From contig NZ_OY781918.1 of the NCBI RefSeq assembly GCF_963677195.1, positions 4,576,923 to 4,640,922 on the forward strand: DNA of 64,000 nt. Direction: 5' to 3'. This stretch comes from an uncultured Marinifilum sp. (GTDB taxonomy: Bacteria > Bacteroidota > Bacteroidia > Bacteroidales > Marinifilaceae). Below the pieces are notes generated by a model that saw only the letters and a program-made list of their open reading frames with translations, searched no databases and was not told the DNA's origin. A program made the position numbers and the translations under genes. This document shows, piece after piece, positions 49,564 through 58,868 of this stretch (its first letter is position 1; the number at the start of each line of letters is the position of its first letter).

Positions 49564-52275
49564 TTATCTCAAGTTTGCCTGAGCAGCAGCTAAACGTGCG
49601 ATTGGCACACGGAAAGGAGAACATGATACGTAATCCAAACCTGTTCTGTGACAGAACTCAACTGATGATGGCTCACCACCATGCTCACCGCAGATACCTA
49701 ATTTGATATCTTTACGTGTAGATTTACCTTTTTCACAACCCATACGAACTAATTGTCCGATACCATCCTGATCAAGAACAGCAAATGGATCATTCTTAAG
49801 GATACCTTTCTCGATATAGATAGGTAAGAATTTACCAGCATCATCACGAGAATAACCGAATCCCATTTGAGTCAAGTCATTAGTTCCGAAAGAGAAGAAT
49901 TCAGCAACTTCAGCAATTTCGTCAGCAGTTACAGCAGCACGAGGAATCTCGATCATTGTACCTACCATGAAATCAACTTCAACACCTTTTTCAGCGAATA
50001 CAGCAGCAGCAGTATCTCTGATGATAGCTTCCTGCATCTTAAGCTCTTTTACAGTACCGATTAAAGGAACCATAATCTCTGGCTTAGGATCTTTTCCTTT
50101 CGCTTTCAAGTCACAAGCAGCTTCAAGAATAGCGCGAGCCTGCATTTCAGTAATCTCTGGATAAGTGTTACCTAAACGACAACCACGGTGACCCAACATA
50201 GGGTTAAACTCATGAAGAGACTCAACTTTTTCAGCAACAACTTTTACATCAACACCTAATTTCTCAGCCATTTCTTTTTGAGACTCAGCATCGTTAGGAG
50301 TAAACTCGTGCAATGGTGGATCCAGTAGACGAATAGTTACACCAAGACCGTCCATAGCCTCAAGAATACCAGAGAAATCTTCTCTTTGAACAGGAAGTAA
50401 TTTAGCTAATGCATCTTTACGACCCTGAACATCTTCAGCAAGAATCATTTCACGCATCTTCCAGATTTTATCACCTTCGAAGAACATGTGCTCTGTACGA
50501 CAAAGACCAATACCTTTAGCACCAAACTCACGAGCTGTTTTTGCATCAGCAGGAGTATCAGCATTTGTACGAACATACATACGAGTATTTTTCTCAGCCA
50601 AGTCCATTACTTTACCAAAATCACCATCTAAAGAAGGAGTAATAGTAGCAACCTTACCTTTGTAAACAATACCAGTAGTACCGTTTAATGAGATGAAATC
50701 ACCTTCTTTGTACTCAACACCATTGATAGTCATTGAAGTACCAGTAACTAGTACACCAGCAGCAGAAGAAATACAACATTTTCCCATACCACGAGCAACA
50801 ACAGCAGCGTGAGAAGTCATACCACCACGCTCAGTAAGAATACCTTCAGCAGCGTACATACCTTTCAAATCTTCTGGAGAAGTTTCGCGACGTACTAAAA
50901 TTACTTTTTTACCTTCAGCAGCCCATGCTTCAGCATCTTCTGCAGAAAATACGATTTGTCCTGTAGCAGCACCTGGAGAAGCAGGAAGACCTTTAGAAAG
51001 TTCTGTTGCAGCCTCTAGAGCTGATTTTTCGAATACAGGATGTAAAAGCTCATCTAATTTATTAGGTTCTTGACGAAGAATAGCTGTTTTCTCATCGATA
51101 AGACCTTGCTCTAACATATCCACAGCCATTTTTACCATAGCTGCACCAGTACGTTTACCAGAACGAGTTTGCAACATCCAAAGTTTACCTTGTTGAACAG
51201 TAAACTCCATATCTTGCATATCAGTATAGTGATCTTCAAGTTTTTGCTGGATAGTATTCAATTCTTCATATAGCTCAGGCATAGCTTCTTCCATTGAAAG
51301 GAAATTTGCTTTACGTTCTTCTTCAGAAGTACCATTACGCTCAGCCCAACGCTTAGAACCAATAGTAGTAATTTCAAGAGGAGTACGAACACCAGCAACA
51401 ACGTCTTCACCTTGTGCATTAATTAAGTACTCACCGTTAAATAAATCTTCACCAGTTGCAGCATCACGAGAAAAACAAACTCCAGTTGCAGAAGTTTCAC
51501 CCATATTACCATATACCATAGCTTGAACATTTACTGCAGTACCCCAATCATCAGGAATACCTTCCATTCTACGGTAAAGAATAGCTCTTTCAGTATCCCA
51601 TGAATCGAATACAGCGCAAACAGCACCCCAAAGCTGATCCCAAGGATTTGTTGGGAAATCAACACCTGCATGCTCACGAATAACTGCTTTATATCCTTCC
51701 ACAAGAGCTTTAAGATCTTCAACTGTTAATTCAGTATCAACTTTATAGCCTTTAGATTCTTTCATTTCGTCAAGAACAACCTCAAATGGATTGTGTTGTC
51801 CTTCTTCAGCCTCAACACCCATTACAACGTCACCGTACATGTGGATGAAACGACGATATGAATCGTAAGCAAATTTCTCATTACCTGATTGATCAGCTAC
51901 AATTTTCACTGTATCATCGTTCATACCTAGGTTTAGAACAGTATTCATCATACCTGGCATAGAAGCACGAGCACCTGAACGAACAGATAGCAACAATGGG
52001 AAACCATCTTTTGCATCAAATTTTGCGTTCATTGCTTTTTCTGTGTCAGCTACAGCAGCCTCAACCTGATCTTTGATCATTGCTACAACAGCATCTTTTC
52101 CAAGCTTGTTGTAATCAGTACAAACGTCAGTAGTGATAGTGAAACCAGCAGGTACTGGAACACCGATTAGGTTCATTTCAGCAAGGTTAGCACCCTTACC
52201 TCCAAGCAAATTTCTCATGTCTGCTTTACCTTCGGCCTTACCATCACCAAAAGTATAAACGTACTTAGTACTCAT
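49564..52275 (-). CDS. ppdK: Pyruvate, phosphate dikinase
   Basis: A 903-residue PPDK that reversibly converts pyruvate, ATP and phosphate to PEP, AMP and PPi. The N-terminal nucleotide-binding part starts TKYVYTFGDGKAEG; the phosphohistidine is in GGMTSHAAVVARG (H about 486); the C-terminal PEP/pyruvate domain has GICGEHGGEP (C about 861). Strong codon bias suggests high expression. It is divided from the DHOD-like gene by 334 bases and has its own leader and -7 box. With nifJ nearby it sets the PEP/pyruvate node. Confidence 0.97.
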   Translation of the reverse strand: MSTKYVYTFGDGKAEGKADMRNLLGGKGANLAEMNLIGVPVPAGFTITTDVCTDYNKLGKDAVVAMIKDQVEAAVADTEKAMNAKFDAKDGFPLLLSVRSGARASMPGMMNTVLNLGMNDDTVKIVADQSGNEKFAYDSYRRFIHMYGDVVMGVEAEEGQHNPFEVVLDEMKESKGYKVDTELTVEDLKALVEGYKAVIREHAGVDFPTNPWDQLWGAVCAVFDSWDTERAILYRRMEGIPDDWGTAVNVQAMVYGNMGETSATGVCFSRDAATGEDLFNGEYLINAQGEDVVAGVRTPLEITTIGSKRWAERNGTSEEERKANFLSMEEAMPELYEELNTIQQKLEDHYTDMQDMEFTVQQGKLWMLQTRSGKRTGAAMVKMAVDMLEQGLIDEKTAILRQEPNKLDELLHPVFEKSALEAATELSKGLPASPGAATGQIVFSAEDAEAWAAEGKKVILVRRETSPEDLKGMYAAEGILTERGGMTSHAAVVARGMGKCCISSAAGVLVTGTSMTINGVEYKEGDFISLNGTTGIVYKGKVATITPSLDGDFGKVMDLAEKNTRMYVRTNADTPADAKTAREFGAKGIGLCRTEHMFFEGDKIWKMREMILAEDVQGRKDALAKLLPVQREDFSGILEAMDGLGVTIRLLDPPLHEFTPNDAESQKEMAEKLGVDVKVVAEKVESLHEFNPMLGHRGCRLGNTYPEITEMQARAILEAACDLKAKGKDPKPEIMVPLIGTVKELKMQEAIIRDTAAAVFAEKGVEVDFMVGTMIEIPRAAVTADEIAEVAEFFSFGTNDLTQMGFGYSRDDAGKFLPIYIEKGILKNDPFAVLDQDGIGQLVRMGCEKGKSTRKDIKLGICGEHGGEPSSVEFCHRTGLDYVSCSPFRVPIARLAAAQANLR

Positions 52276-52387
52276 AATTATCGCTTTTTAGTTTTACTTG
52301 TTAAAGTTCCAAAACAACAGAATCTTTAACAACAATTATATTATTAGTAATTATTTATTTAAAACAATAAATTTAAAGGGATTACAC

Positions 52388-52401
52388 ATGGCTTTTGCCA
52401 T
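52388..52401 (-). promoter_or_regulatory. Hairpin in the ppdK leader
   Basis: ATGGC and GCCAT arms with a 4-base loop, about 10 bases after the predicted start of the ppdK mRNA. A stability or regulatory element is possible; inference only. Confidence 0.4.
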
Positions 52402-52416
52402 GAAGAAATACGCTCA

Positions 52417-52424
52417 CAAAAATA
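52417..52424 (-). promoter_or_regulatory. -7 promoter box of ppdK
   Basis: TATTTTTG on the minus strand, predicted start near 52410. Confidence 0.5.
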
Positions 52425-52561
52425 GTTTTCTTTTTTCAAAAAAAAAATATTAATTACTCATTTGAGATGCTTTTGAGAATAATTTTTTACACATCGTACA
52501 GATTTATCATTCAAACGTTTGCGAAAAATTAAACTCTTTATTTTTGATTCTTCATTACAGT

Positions 52562-52589
52562 AAAATAGTCCGTTTCTCAACGGACTATT
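52562..52589 (-). terminator. Rho-independent terminator of the DHOD-like gene
   Basis: A perfect 11-bp stem (52564-52574, 52579-52589) with 4-base loop and T-rich end, 21 bases after the stop. Confidence 0.88.
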
Positions 52590-52609
52590 ATGTTGTATTT
52601 TAGCTAAAA

Positions 52610-53623
52610 TTATCGCATTACATTTTTGGATCTTGCTTCTTCGGGCTGAAGAAGATAATCAAGATATTGAGCTCTATAGTAAACATCCGAAGCTTTCAAT
52701 TCGTTATCAGATAATTTCCCTTTAAATTCATCTATTGTTTTATATCCCTGATTATCCATCCAGTTTTCAAGTTCGGATAATATCTTAGAAATGTGAGAAG
52801 GCTCATTTTTGTAGATAGCACTTACCATTTGAATAGTATCGGCACCACTAAGTATCATTTGAACCACATCTTCACAAGAATATATTCCATTTGAACCACA
52901 TAATTCGCCTTTTATTTTCTTATGCATTAAACCTACATAACGCAAACCTAATTTATAGTCTCCTTGGTTACTTAAATTAAAACTAGTAACATGTTTTTCT
53001 TTTTTAATATTAATTTCGGGTTGAAATAATCTATTAAACAAAACAAATGCAGAGGCTCCAGCCTTATCTAATCGATTAATAAAATTAGACATATTGGTAT
53101 AGTAAGGACTCAATTTTACTGAGAAAGGAATGGATAGTCTCTTTTTTAATGTTTCAACTATTTTAATTTTCTCATCTTCAATTTGAGCTGCTGTTTTTTC
53201 TGTATCAATGGGTACTTGATAAAAATTTAATTCCAGTGCATCAACTCCAGTTTTTTCTAATTGCAAAGCGTAATCAAACCAAGTTACATCATATAAACAA
53301 TTAAGACTGGCAATTACTGGAATATTTACATTCTTTTTTACCTCTTCCAATTTAAGTAAATGTTCTTTGGGACCTGCATGTTCCAAAGCTGGAAATAATG
53401 AAATCATTTCTGCATTTCTTTCGGCATATTCATCTAATTCATCGGTAAATTGAGCTTGTTCCATTTGAATTTGCTCTTCGAAAAGAGATTTATATACAAT
53501 TGCAGCCGCTCCTGCTTGTTCAAGTTTTTTTGCCCCTTCAACGCTTGCTGAATAAGTACATGCTCCTACAATAATGGGATTTTTTAAGTTTATCCCCATA
53601 AATTCTACGTTCAATTTTGCCAT
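52610..53623 (-). CDS. Dihydroorotate dehydrogenase-like flavoprotein
   Basis: A 337-residue TIM barrel of the DHOD fold, with NPIIVGACTYSASVEGAKKLE (residues about 15-35) at the FMN-phosphate end and CGSNGIYS (about 238-245). The motif NxSCPN expected in pyrimidine DHOD reads LNFYQVP (about 132-138), and the usual catalytic Cys/Ser loop is missing, so it is probably not PyrD. In Bacteroidota it lies next to nifJ; its reaction is unknown, but the placement between nifJ and ppdK suggests a link to pyruvate or redox metabolism. Confidence 0.85.
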   Translation of the reverse strand: MAKLNVEFMGINLKNPIIVGACTYSASVEGAKKLEQAGAAAIVYKSLFEEQIQMEQAQFTDELDEYAERNAEMISLFPALEHAGPKEHLLKLEEVKKNVNIPVIASLNCLYDVTWFDYALQLEKTGVDALELNFYQVPIDTEKTAAQIEDEKIKIVETLKKRLSIPFSVKLSPYYTNMSNFINRLDKAGASAFVLFNRLFQPEINIKKEKHVTSFNLSNQGDYKLGLRYVGLMHKKIKGELCGSNGIYSCEDVVQMILSGADTIQMVSAIYKNEPSHISKILSELENWMDNQGYKTIDEFKGKLSDNELKASDVYYRAQYLDYLLQPEEARSKNVMR

Positions 53624-53728
53624 ATTATTTTTATTTATTTATTTTCGATCTAAATAAAGATAACAAATTCAATCGAGATACTCAAACGTAGAGACAGTAT
53701 AAAAAACTAAATATCAGTAAATAGGCAT

Positions 53729-53763
53729 AAAAAAAAGGGATTCCAAAACTGGAATCCCTTTTT
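53729..53763 (-). terminator. Rho-independent terminator of nifJ
   Basis: 9-bp GC-containing stem (53737-53745, 53750-53758) extended by A/T pairs, 4-base loop and T-run, 20 bases after the stop. Confidence 0.88.
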
Positions 53764-53780
53764 AGTATATAGAATAATAT

Positions 53781-56700
53781 CTATTCTTCAGTATAATCCA
53801 TAGCAGCTTGACGCTTGTATGTTTTAAATCTCCATTTAGCATTCTCTTCTGCAGCTACGAATAACTCTTTAGCTTGCTCAGGGAATGATTTTTGTAATGA
53901 AGTATAACGAACTTCACCCAATAAGAAATCTTGGAAATTTTCCCACTTAGGCTCTTTCGAGTCTAGTGTAAATGGGTTTTTACCATCATTCTCTAATGCT
54001 GGGTTATTACGATACAAATGCCAGTATCCTGCTTCAACAGCTTTTTTCTCTTCTGCTTGTGATTTTCCCATAGATGCTTTTAATCCGTGAGAAATACATG
54101 GAGCATAAGCGATAATCAAAGATGGTCCTGGATAAGCCTCAGCTTCTTTAATAGCTTTCATGTATTGAGCTTGGTTTGCACCCATAGCAACCTGAGCAAC
54201 ATAAACATATCCGTAAGACATTGCAATCATTCCAAGATCTTTCTTTCTGATACGCTTACCAGCAGCAGCAAATTTAGCTACAGCACCAACTGGAGTTGCT
54301 TTAGAAGCTTGTCCTCCTGTGTTAGAATAAATTTCGGTATCCATTACCAAAACATTTACATCTTCACCAGAAGCCAATACGTGATCTAATCCACCAAATC
54401 CGATATCATAAGCCCATCCGTCGCCACCAAAAATCCATTGAGATTTCTTGATTAAGTAATTCTTGATATTAAGAATTTCTTTAGCTACAGCGTGAGTTTC
54501 ATTAGCAAGAGCTTCTTCAACTTTAGCAGAAGCTGCAACTGAAGCTTCGCCATTATCTTTATTCTCTAACCATTCGGCAAATGCAGCTTTGGTATCGGCA
54601 TTAACTTCTTCCATAGCATCTTGCATCCGAAGTTCGATACGGTTACGCATTTTGCGAACACCTTCGTTCATACCAAAGCCAAATTCAGCATTATCTTCGA
54701 ATAATGAGTTAGCCCAAGCAGGACCTTTACCACTCTTATTATTTTTACAATAAGGAGTTGAAGGTGCAGAACCTCCGTAGATAGAAGAACAGCCAGTAGC
54801 ATTAGCAACCATCATTCTTTCACCAAACAATTGAGTAATTAATTTGATATATGGAGTTTCTCCACAACCAGCACAAGCTCCAGAGAACTCGAATAATGGT
54901 TGAGCAAACTGTGAATTCTTCACATTATTTTTAGGTAACAATTCTTTGTAACCTACTTTTTCATCCATGTAATGCCATCTTTCTTTCTCAGCTCCCTGAG
55001 TTTCAAGATGTTTCATTTCAAGAGCTTTAGCTTTAGGAGCTGGACAAACATCAACACAGTTACCACATCCAGTACAGTCTTCTACAGCAACCTGAATACG
55101 GAAGCTTAGACCTTTAAGATCTTTACCTGTAGCTGGTTTAACAGCAGTTCCTTCTGGAGCAGCAGCAACTTCTTCTTCTGTTAATAAGAATGGACGAATT
55201 GCAGCATGAGGACAAACGTAAGCACATTGGTTACACTGAATACAAGTTTCCTCGTTCCATTCAGGTACGCTAACTGCCACACCACGTTTCTCGTATTTAG
55301 TAGTTCCATTAGGGAAAGTACCATCTTCACGACCAGCAAATGCAGATACAGCAAGATCATCACCTGCTTGTGCATTCATAGGATCACAAACCTTAGCTAC
55401 AAATTCAGGACGTTTACTTTTTTCAGCAGCACCCTCTTTTGTGTCTTCAAGGTTTTTCCAATCAGCAGAAACTTCAACTTCTACAACATTCTCACCACCT
55501 GCATCAACAGCAGCGTAGTTCATATTAACAATTTTCTCACCTTTTTTACCATACGACTTAACAATCGCTTTTTTCATTTCTTCAACAGCTAATTCGAATG
55601 GAATTACACCTGTAATTTTAAAGAAAGCAGATTGCATAATTGTATTGGTTCTTGATCCAAGTCCAAGTTCTTCACCCAATTTAGTACCGTTGATAATGTA
55701 GAATTTAATCTCATTTTCAGCCATGTACTTTTTCATGTGATTTGGGAGGTGCTTAACAGTCTCTTCAGCATCATAAATTGAGTTCAATAAGAATGAACCA
55801 CCTTTTTTCAATCCTTTTAATACATCATAAAGATATACATAAGCAGGAACGTGACATGCAACAAAGTCGGGAGTAGTTACCAAATATGTTGAGCGAATTG
55901 GCTCATCACCAAAACGAAGGTGAGAAGCAGTAAATCCACCTGATTTTTTAGAATCGTAAGCGAAATATGCTTGACAATATTTATCGGTTGAACCACCAAT
56001 AATTTTGATTGAGTTTTTATTAGCACCAACAGTACCATCAGAACCCAAACCATAGAATTTAGCTTCGTAAAGAGACTCAGAATTCATCTTAACTTCTGGC
56101 AATAATGGAAGTGATTTGAAAGTCACATCATCAACAATACCTAAAGTAAATTGATTTTTAGGCTCGTTCATTGCTAAGTTTTTATAAACTGCAACAATTT
56201 GAGAAGGAGTTACATCTTTAGAACCTAATCCGTAACGACCACCAATTACCAATGGAGCGTTTTCTTTTCCGTAGAATATTTCTCTTACATCAAGATACAA
56301 TGGTTCACCATTAGCTCCAGTTTCTTTAGTACGATCAAGAACGCAGATACGTTTTACTGAGTCTGGAATAACACTTAAGAAATGCTTAGCTGAGAATGGA
56401 CGATATAAGTGTACACAAACAACACCAACTTTTTCGCCATTAGCCATTTTATAATCAACAGCTTCTCTAATGGTTTCGTTAACAGATCCCATTGCGATAA
56501 TGATGTTTTCAGCATCTTCTGCTCCATAATACACGAAAGGCTTGTACTCTCTTCCTGTAATTTTAGTCATTTCCTTCATGTAATCTGCTACGATATCAGG
56601 AACCGCATCGTAAAATGGGTTAGCAGCTTCGCGAGATTGGAAATAGATATCAGGATTCTGAGCAGTACCTCTAGTAACAGGAGTTTCTGGATTTAATGCA

Positions 56701-57323
56701 CGATCGCGGAAAGCCTGAAGAGCTTCATGATCAACAAGATCTCTCATGTCTTCCATATCAACAGCTTCTACTTTCTGAATTTCGTGAGAAGTACGGAATC
56801 CATCGAAGAAGTTCATGAAAGGAACTCTTGATTTGATAGCAGTTAAGTGAGATACAGCAGAAAGATCCATTACTTCCTGAACTGAACCTGAAGCTAACAT
56901 TGCAAAACCTGTTTGACGTGCAGAATATACATCTGAGTGATCACCAAAAATACTTAAGGCTTGAGCTGCAAGAGCACGAGCACTAATATGGAATACACAT
57001 GGTAATAACTCACCAGCAATTTTATACATGTTAGGAATCATCAATAATAATCCCTGAGATGCGGTATACGTAGTTGTTAATGCACCGGCTTGCAAAGATC
57101 CGTGCACAGCACCAGCTGCACCAGCTTCCGATTGCATTTCTACTAACTGAACAGTTTCGCCAAAAAGGTTTTTACGACCTTGAGCAGCCCATTCATCAAC
57201 ATATTCAGCCATAGGTGAAGATGGTGTGATTGGGTAAATACAAGACACCTCACTAAACATATATGCTACGTGAGCAGCTGCTGCATTACCATCGCAGGTA
57301 ATGAATTTTTTTTCTCTTGCCAT
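53781..57323 (-). CDS. nifJ: Pyruvate:ferredoxin (flavodoxin) oxidoreductase
   Basis: A 1180-residue single-chain PFOR that converts pyruvate and CoA to acetyl-CoA and CO2 with reduction of ferredoxin. The start has YPITPSSPMAEYV (about 31-43). The ferredoxin-like domain has CIQCNQCAYVCP (about 690-702) and CTGCGNCVDVCP (about 749-760). The TPP domain has CAGCGE (about 814) and GDGWAYDIGFGG (about 964-975). Despite the gene name, no nitrogen-fixation genes are near. The ATG has the Shine-Dalgarno GGAGG (57330-57334), rare in this window. It suggests anaerobic or microaerobic growth. Confidence 0.97.
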   Translation of the reverse strand: MAREKKFITCDGNAAAAHVAYMFSEVSCIYPITPSSPMAEYVDEWAAQGRKNLFGETVQLVEMQSEAGAAGAVHGSLQAGALTTTYTASQGLLLMIPNMYKIAGELLPCVFHISARALAAQALSIFGDHSDVYSARQTGFAMLASGSVQEVMDLSAVSHLTAIKSRVPFMNFFDGFRTSHEIQKVEAVDMEDMRDLVDHEALQAFRDRALNPETPVTRGTAQNPDIYFQSREAANPFYDAVPDIVADYMKEMTKITGREYKPFVYYGAEDAENIIIAMGSVNETIREAVDYKMANGEKVGVVCVHLYRPFSAKHFLSVIPDSVKRICVLDRTKETGANGEPLYLDVREIFYGKENAPLVIGGRYGLGSKDVTPSQIVAVYKNLAMNEPKNQFTLGIVDDVTFKSLPLLPEVKMNSESLYEAKFYGLGSDGTVGANKNSIKIIGGSTDKYCQAYFAYDSKKSGGFTASHLRFGDEPIRSTYLVTTPDFVACHVPAYVYLYDVLKGLKKGGSFLLNSIYDAEETVKHLPNHMKKYMAENEIKFYIINGTKLGEELGLGSRTNTIMQSAFFKITGVIPFELAVEEMKKAIVKSYGKKGEKIVNMNYAAVDAGGENVVEVEVSADWKNLEDTKEGAAEKSKRPEFVAKVCDPMNAQAGDDLAVSAFAGREDGTFPNGTTKYEKRGVAVSVPEWNEETCIQCNQCAYVCPHAAIRPFLLTEEEVAAAPEGTAVKPATGKDLKGLSFRIQVAVEDCTGCGNCVDVCPAPKAKALEMKHLETQGAEKERWHYMDEKVGYKELLPKNNVKNSQFAQPLFEFSGACAGCGETPYIKLITQLFGERMMVANATGCSSIYGGSAPSTPYCKNNKSGKGPAWANSLFEDNAEFGFGMNEGVRKMRNRIELRMQDAMEEVNADTKAAFAEWLENKDNGEASVAASAKVEEALANETHAVAKEILNIKNYLIKKSQWIFGGDGWAYDIGFGGLDHVLASGEDVNVLVMDTEIYSNTGGQASKATPVGAVAKFAAAGKRIRKKDLGMIAMSYGYVYVAQVAMGANQAQYMKAIKEAEAYPGPSLIIAYAPCISHGLKASMGKSQAEEKKAVEAGYWHLYRNNPALENDGKNPFTLDSKEPKWENFQDFLLGEVRYTSLQKSFPEQAKELFVAAEENAKWRFKTYKRQAAMDYTEE

Positions 57324-57329
57324 TTTACG

Positions 57330-57334
57330 CCTCC
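57330..57334 (-). promoter_or_regulatory. Strong Shine-Dalgarno of nifJ
   Basis: GGAGG on the minus strand, six bases before the nifJ ATG. It is the only metabolic gene in the window with such a site. Confidence 0.8.
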
Positions 57335-57383
57335 AATTAATTTTAATTAATGGTAGTTTAAATTTATTTCTGTTATTTATTTT

Positions 57384-58571
57384 TTAATATAAAAAACCGA
57401 ACAACCATAAAGGAATTTTATTTCCTTCGCCTCGTTCGATCATATCGGCAGCCTCGAAACAATTTTCAGTTCTTAGTTTTGAATCTGAATTATCTGAACT
57501 ATCCGAAATATAGAAGCTATATTTATCATCCACCATAAAATGCCCCATATCGGTACTTGTAATTAATCTTCCTGGTTCAACCTGATTATAGAAAAACGTT
57601 TCTCTAAGAGTTGCCTCATCAATATTATCAGGAGAAATTGCATAAAGAAGATTTGTATTATGCAAGTATACCTTATTCGGTTTCTTTGATGAATCTTTAT
57701 AACTTTCTTTGGTATTTAATAATCGTATTAATCTTGCATTTTTTAAATAACGCAAGTAATTCATTATTGTCGCTCTTGAAGTTTCAACATCGTTTGCGAG
57801 CTTACTAACATTGGGTTGAAAAGGTACATTTCCCGATATAATGTATAGTAATTTTTTAAGCTTAGGCAGATATTTAAGTTCTATTTGATTAAGATATGTT
57901 ATATCAAACTCTAGCATTAGGTTGACAATTTTCAATAAATTATCAATAAAACTCCTATCTTCCTGATAACATGGATAATATCCAAACTGAAGATAATCTG
58001 TAAAATAAGCTAAAGGCCTAACTTTTTCAAGAATACCTTCAACAATTGACTCATGATTTTTAAGAATATCTTCTAAAGAATAACTTCTAAATTTGTTATT
58101 TGTTTCGTAATTTAAAAATTCGCGAAACGACAAACCATTTAAATAATAAACGTTCACACAATCTTTAAGAATTTCGTTTGTTTTAACTCTTAAAATAGAA
58201 GATGCTGTAAAAATAATCTTTAGACCAGAATACTGCTCATAGCAAATTTTCAAATCCTGAGCCCATTCGGGATATTTATGAATTTGATCGAGCAACAAAA
58301 GCTTACCACCTTTTTTATAAAACTCGTCGACAAAAGAAACCAAGCCTCTTTCGGTAAAGAAGAGGTTGTTCATATTAATATACAAGCAAGTTTTATCGTT
58401 TGCGCAATGCTCACGAACATAGTCCAGAAGGAAAGTAGTTTTACCTACTCCTCGGGCACCTTTTATCGCTATTAAACGCTGCGACCAATCAATCTGATCG
58501 GCGAGTTCGCGTCTAATATTGCTCTTTTTGTTTTTCAACAAACTATTGTGAGTCTGTAATAAGGTGTTCAT
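57384..58571 (-). CDS. AAA ATPase with DUF4143 domain
   Basis: 395 residues. AAA_14 domain with Walker A GARGVGKTT (38-46) and a Walker B-like LLLLDQIHKYPEW (91-103), where the expected D-E reads D95-Q96. A winged-helix-like DUF4143 region follows, with NVSKLANDVETSRATIMNYL (residues about 258-277). Such proteins are widespread stand-alone ATPases of unclear function, sometimes thought to be transferred or addiction-like. Its base composition is like its neighbours. Confidence 0.85.
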   Translation of the reverse strand: MNTLLQTHNSLLKNKKSNIRRELADQIDWSQRLIAIKGARGVGKTTFLLDYVREHCANDKTCLYINMNNLFFTERGLVSFVDEFYKKGGKLLLLDQIHKYPEWAQDLKICYEQYSGLKIIFTASSILRVKTNEILKDCVNVYYLNGLSFREFLNYETNNKFRSYSLEDILKNHESIVEGILEKVRPLAYFTDYLQFGYYPCYQEDRSFIDNLLKIVNLMLEFDITYLNQIELKYLPKLKKLLYIISGNVPFQPNVSKLANDVETSRATIMNYLRYLKNARLIRLLNTKESYKDSSKKPNKVYLHNTNLLYAISPDNIDEATLRETFFYNQVEPGRLITSTDMGHFMVDDKYSFYISDSSDNSDSKLRTENCFEAADMIERGEGNKIPLWLFGFLY

Positions 58572-58592
58572 ACTTTGTAGAATTTACTTCGG

Positions 58593-58600
58593 CAAATTTA
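58593..58600 (-). promoter_or_regulatory. -7 promoter box of the AAA ATPase gene
   Basis: TAAATTTG on the minus strand, predicted start near 58586, about 15 bases before the ATG. The rest of the 297-base gap toward rho shows no gene. Confidence 0.5.
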
Positions 58601-58807
58601 TAGAATAAAATCTATTTCTGCTATCTAGAGATTACAAAACTACTCATTTTTTGCTATTTATACTTATTTAAAATAAGCTGGCGAAATTTCATTAAGCATT
58701 GATTTTGTGACTACTACTATCTTATACCATAAAATTATCGCAAAATCTCTATTTTAAAAAATAAAACGTAGATCCTAACAAATTCGGATAAAAGAAGCCT
58801 TTAATTA

Positions 58808-58846
58808 CAAAAAAGAGGCAGCAGGTAAATTACCTACTGCCTCTTG
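58808..58846 (-). terminator. Rho-independent terminator of rho
   Basis: 15-bp stem (58813-58827, 58831-58845; a U-G wobble on the minus strand), 3-base loop and T-run, 23 bases after the rho stop. Notably, the rho gene itself ends at an intrinsic, Rho-independent terminator. Confidence 0.88.
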
Positions 58847-58868
58847 ATATATTTTTACAATACGATTG

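Larger units (their letters stand above)
52276..52609. other. ppdK leader and intergenic region
   Basis: 334 bases between ppdK and the DHOD-like gene. Toward ppdK: a -7 box TATTTTTG on the minus strand (52417-52424) and a hairpin ATGGC-TTTT-GCCAT (52388-52401), which gives a leader of about 135 bases. Toward the DHOD-like gene: its terminator (52562-52589). Confidence 0.6.

Noticed and set aside
53781..57323. nifJ as a sign of nitrogen fixation
   Set aside because: The product is a general pyruvate:ferredoxin oxidoreductase and no nif genes are present.
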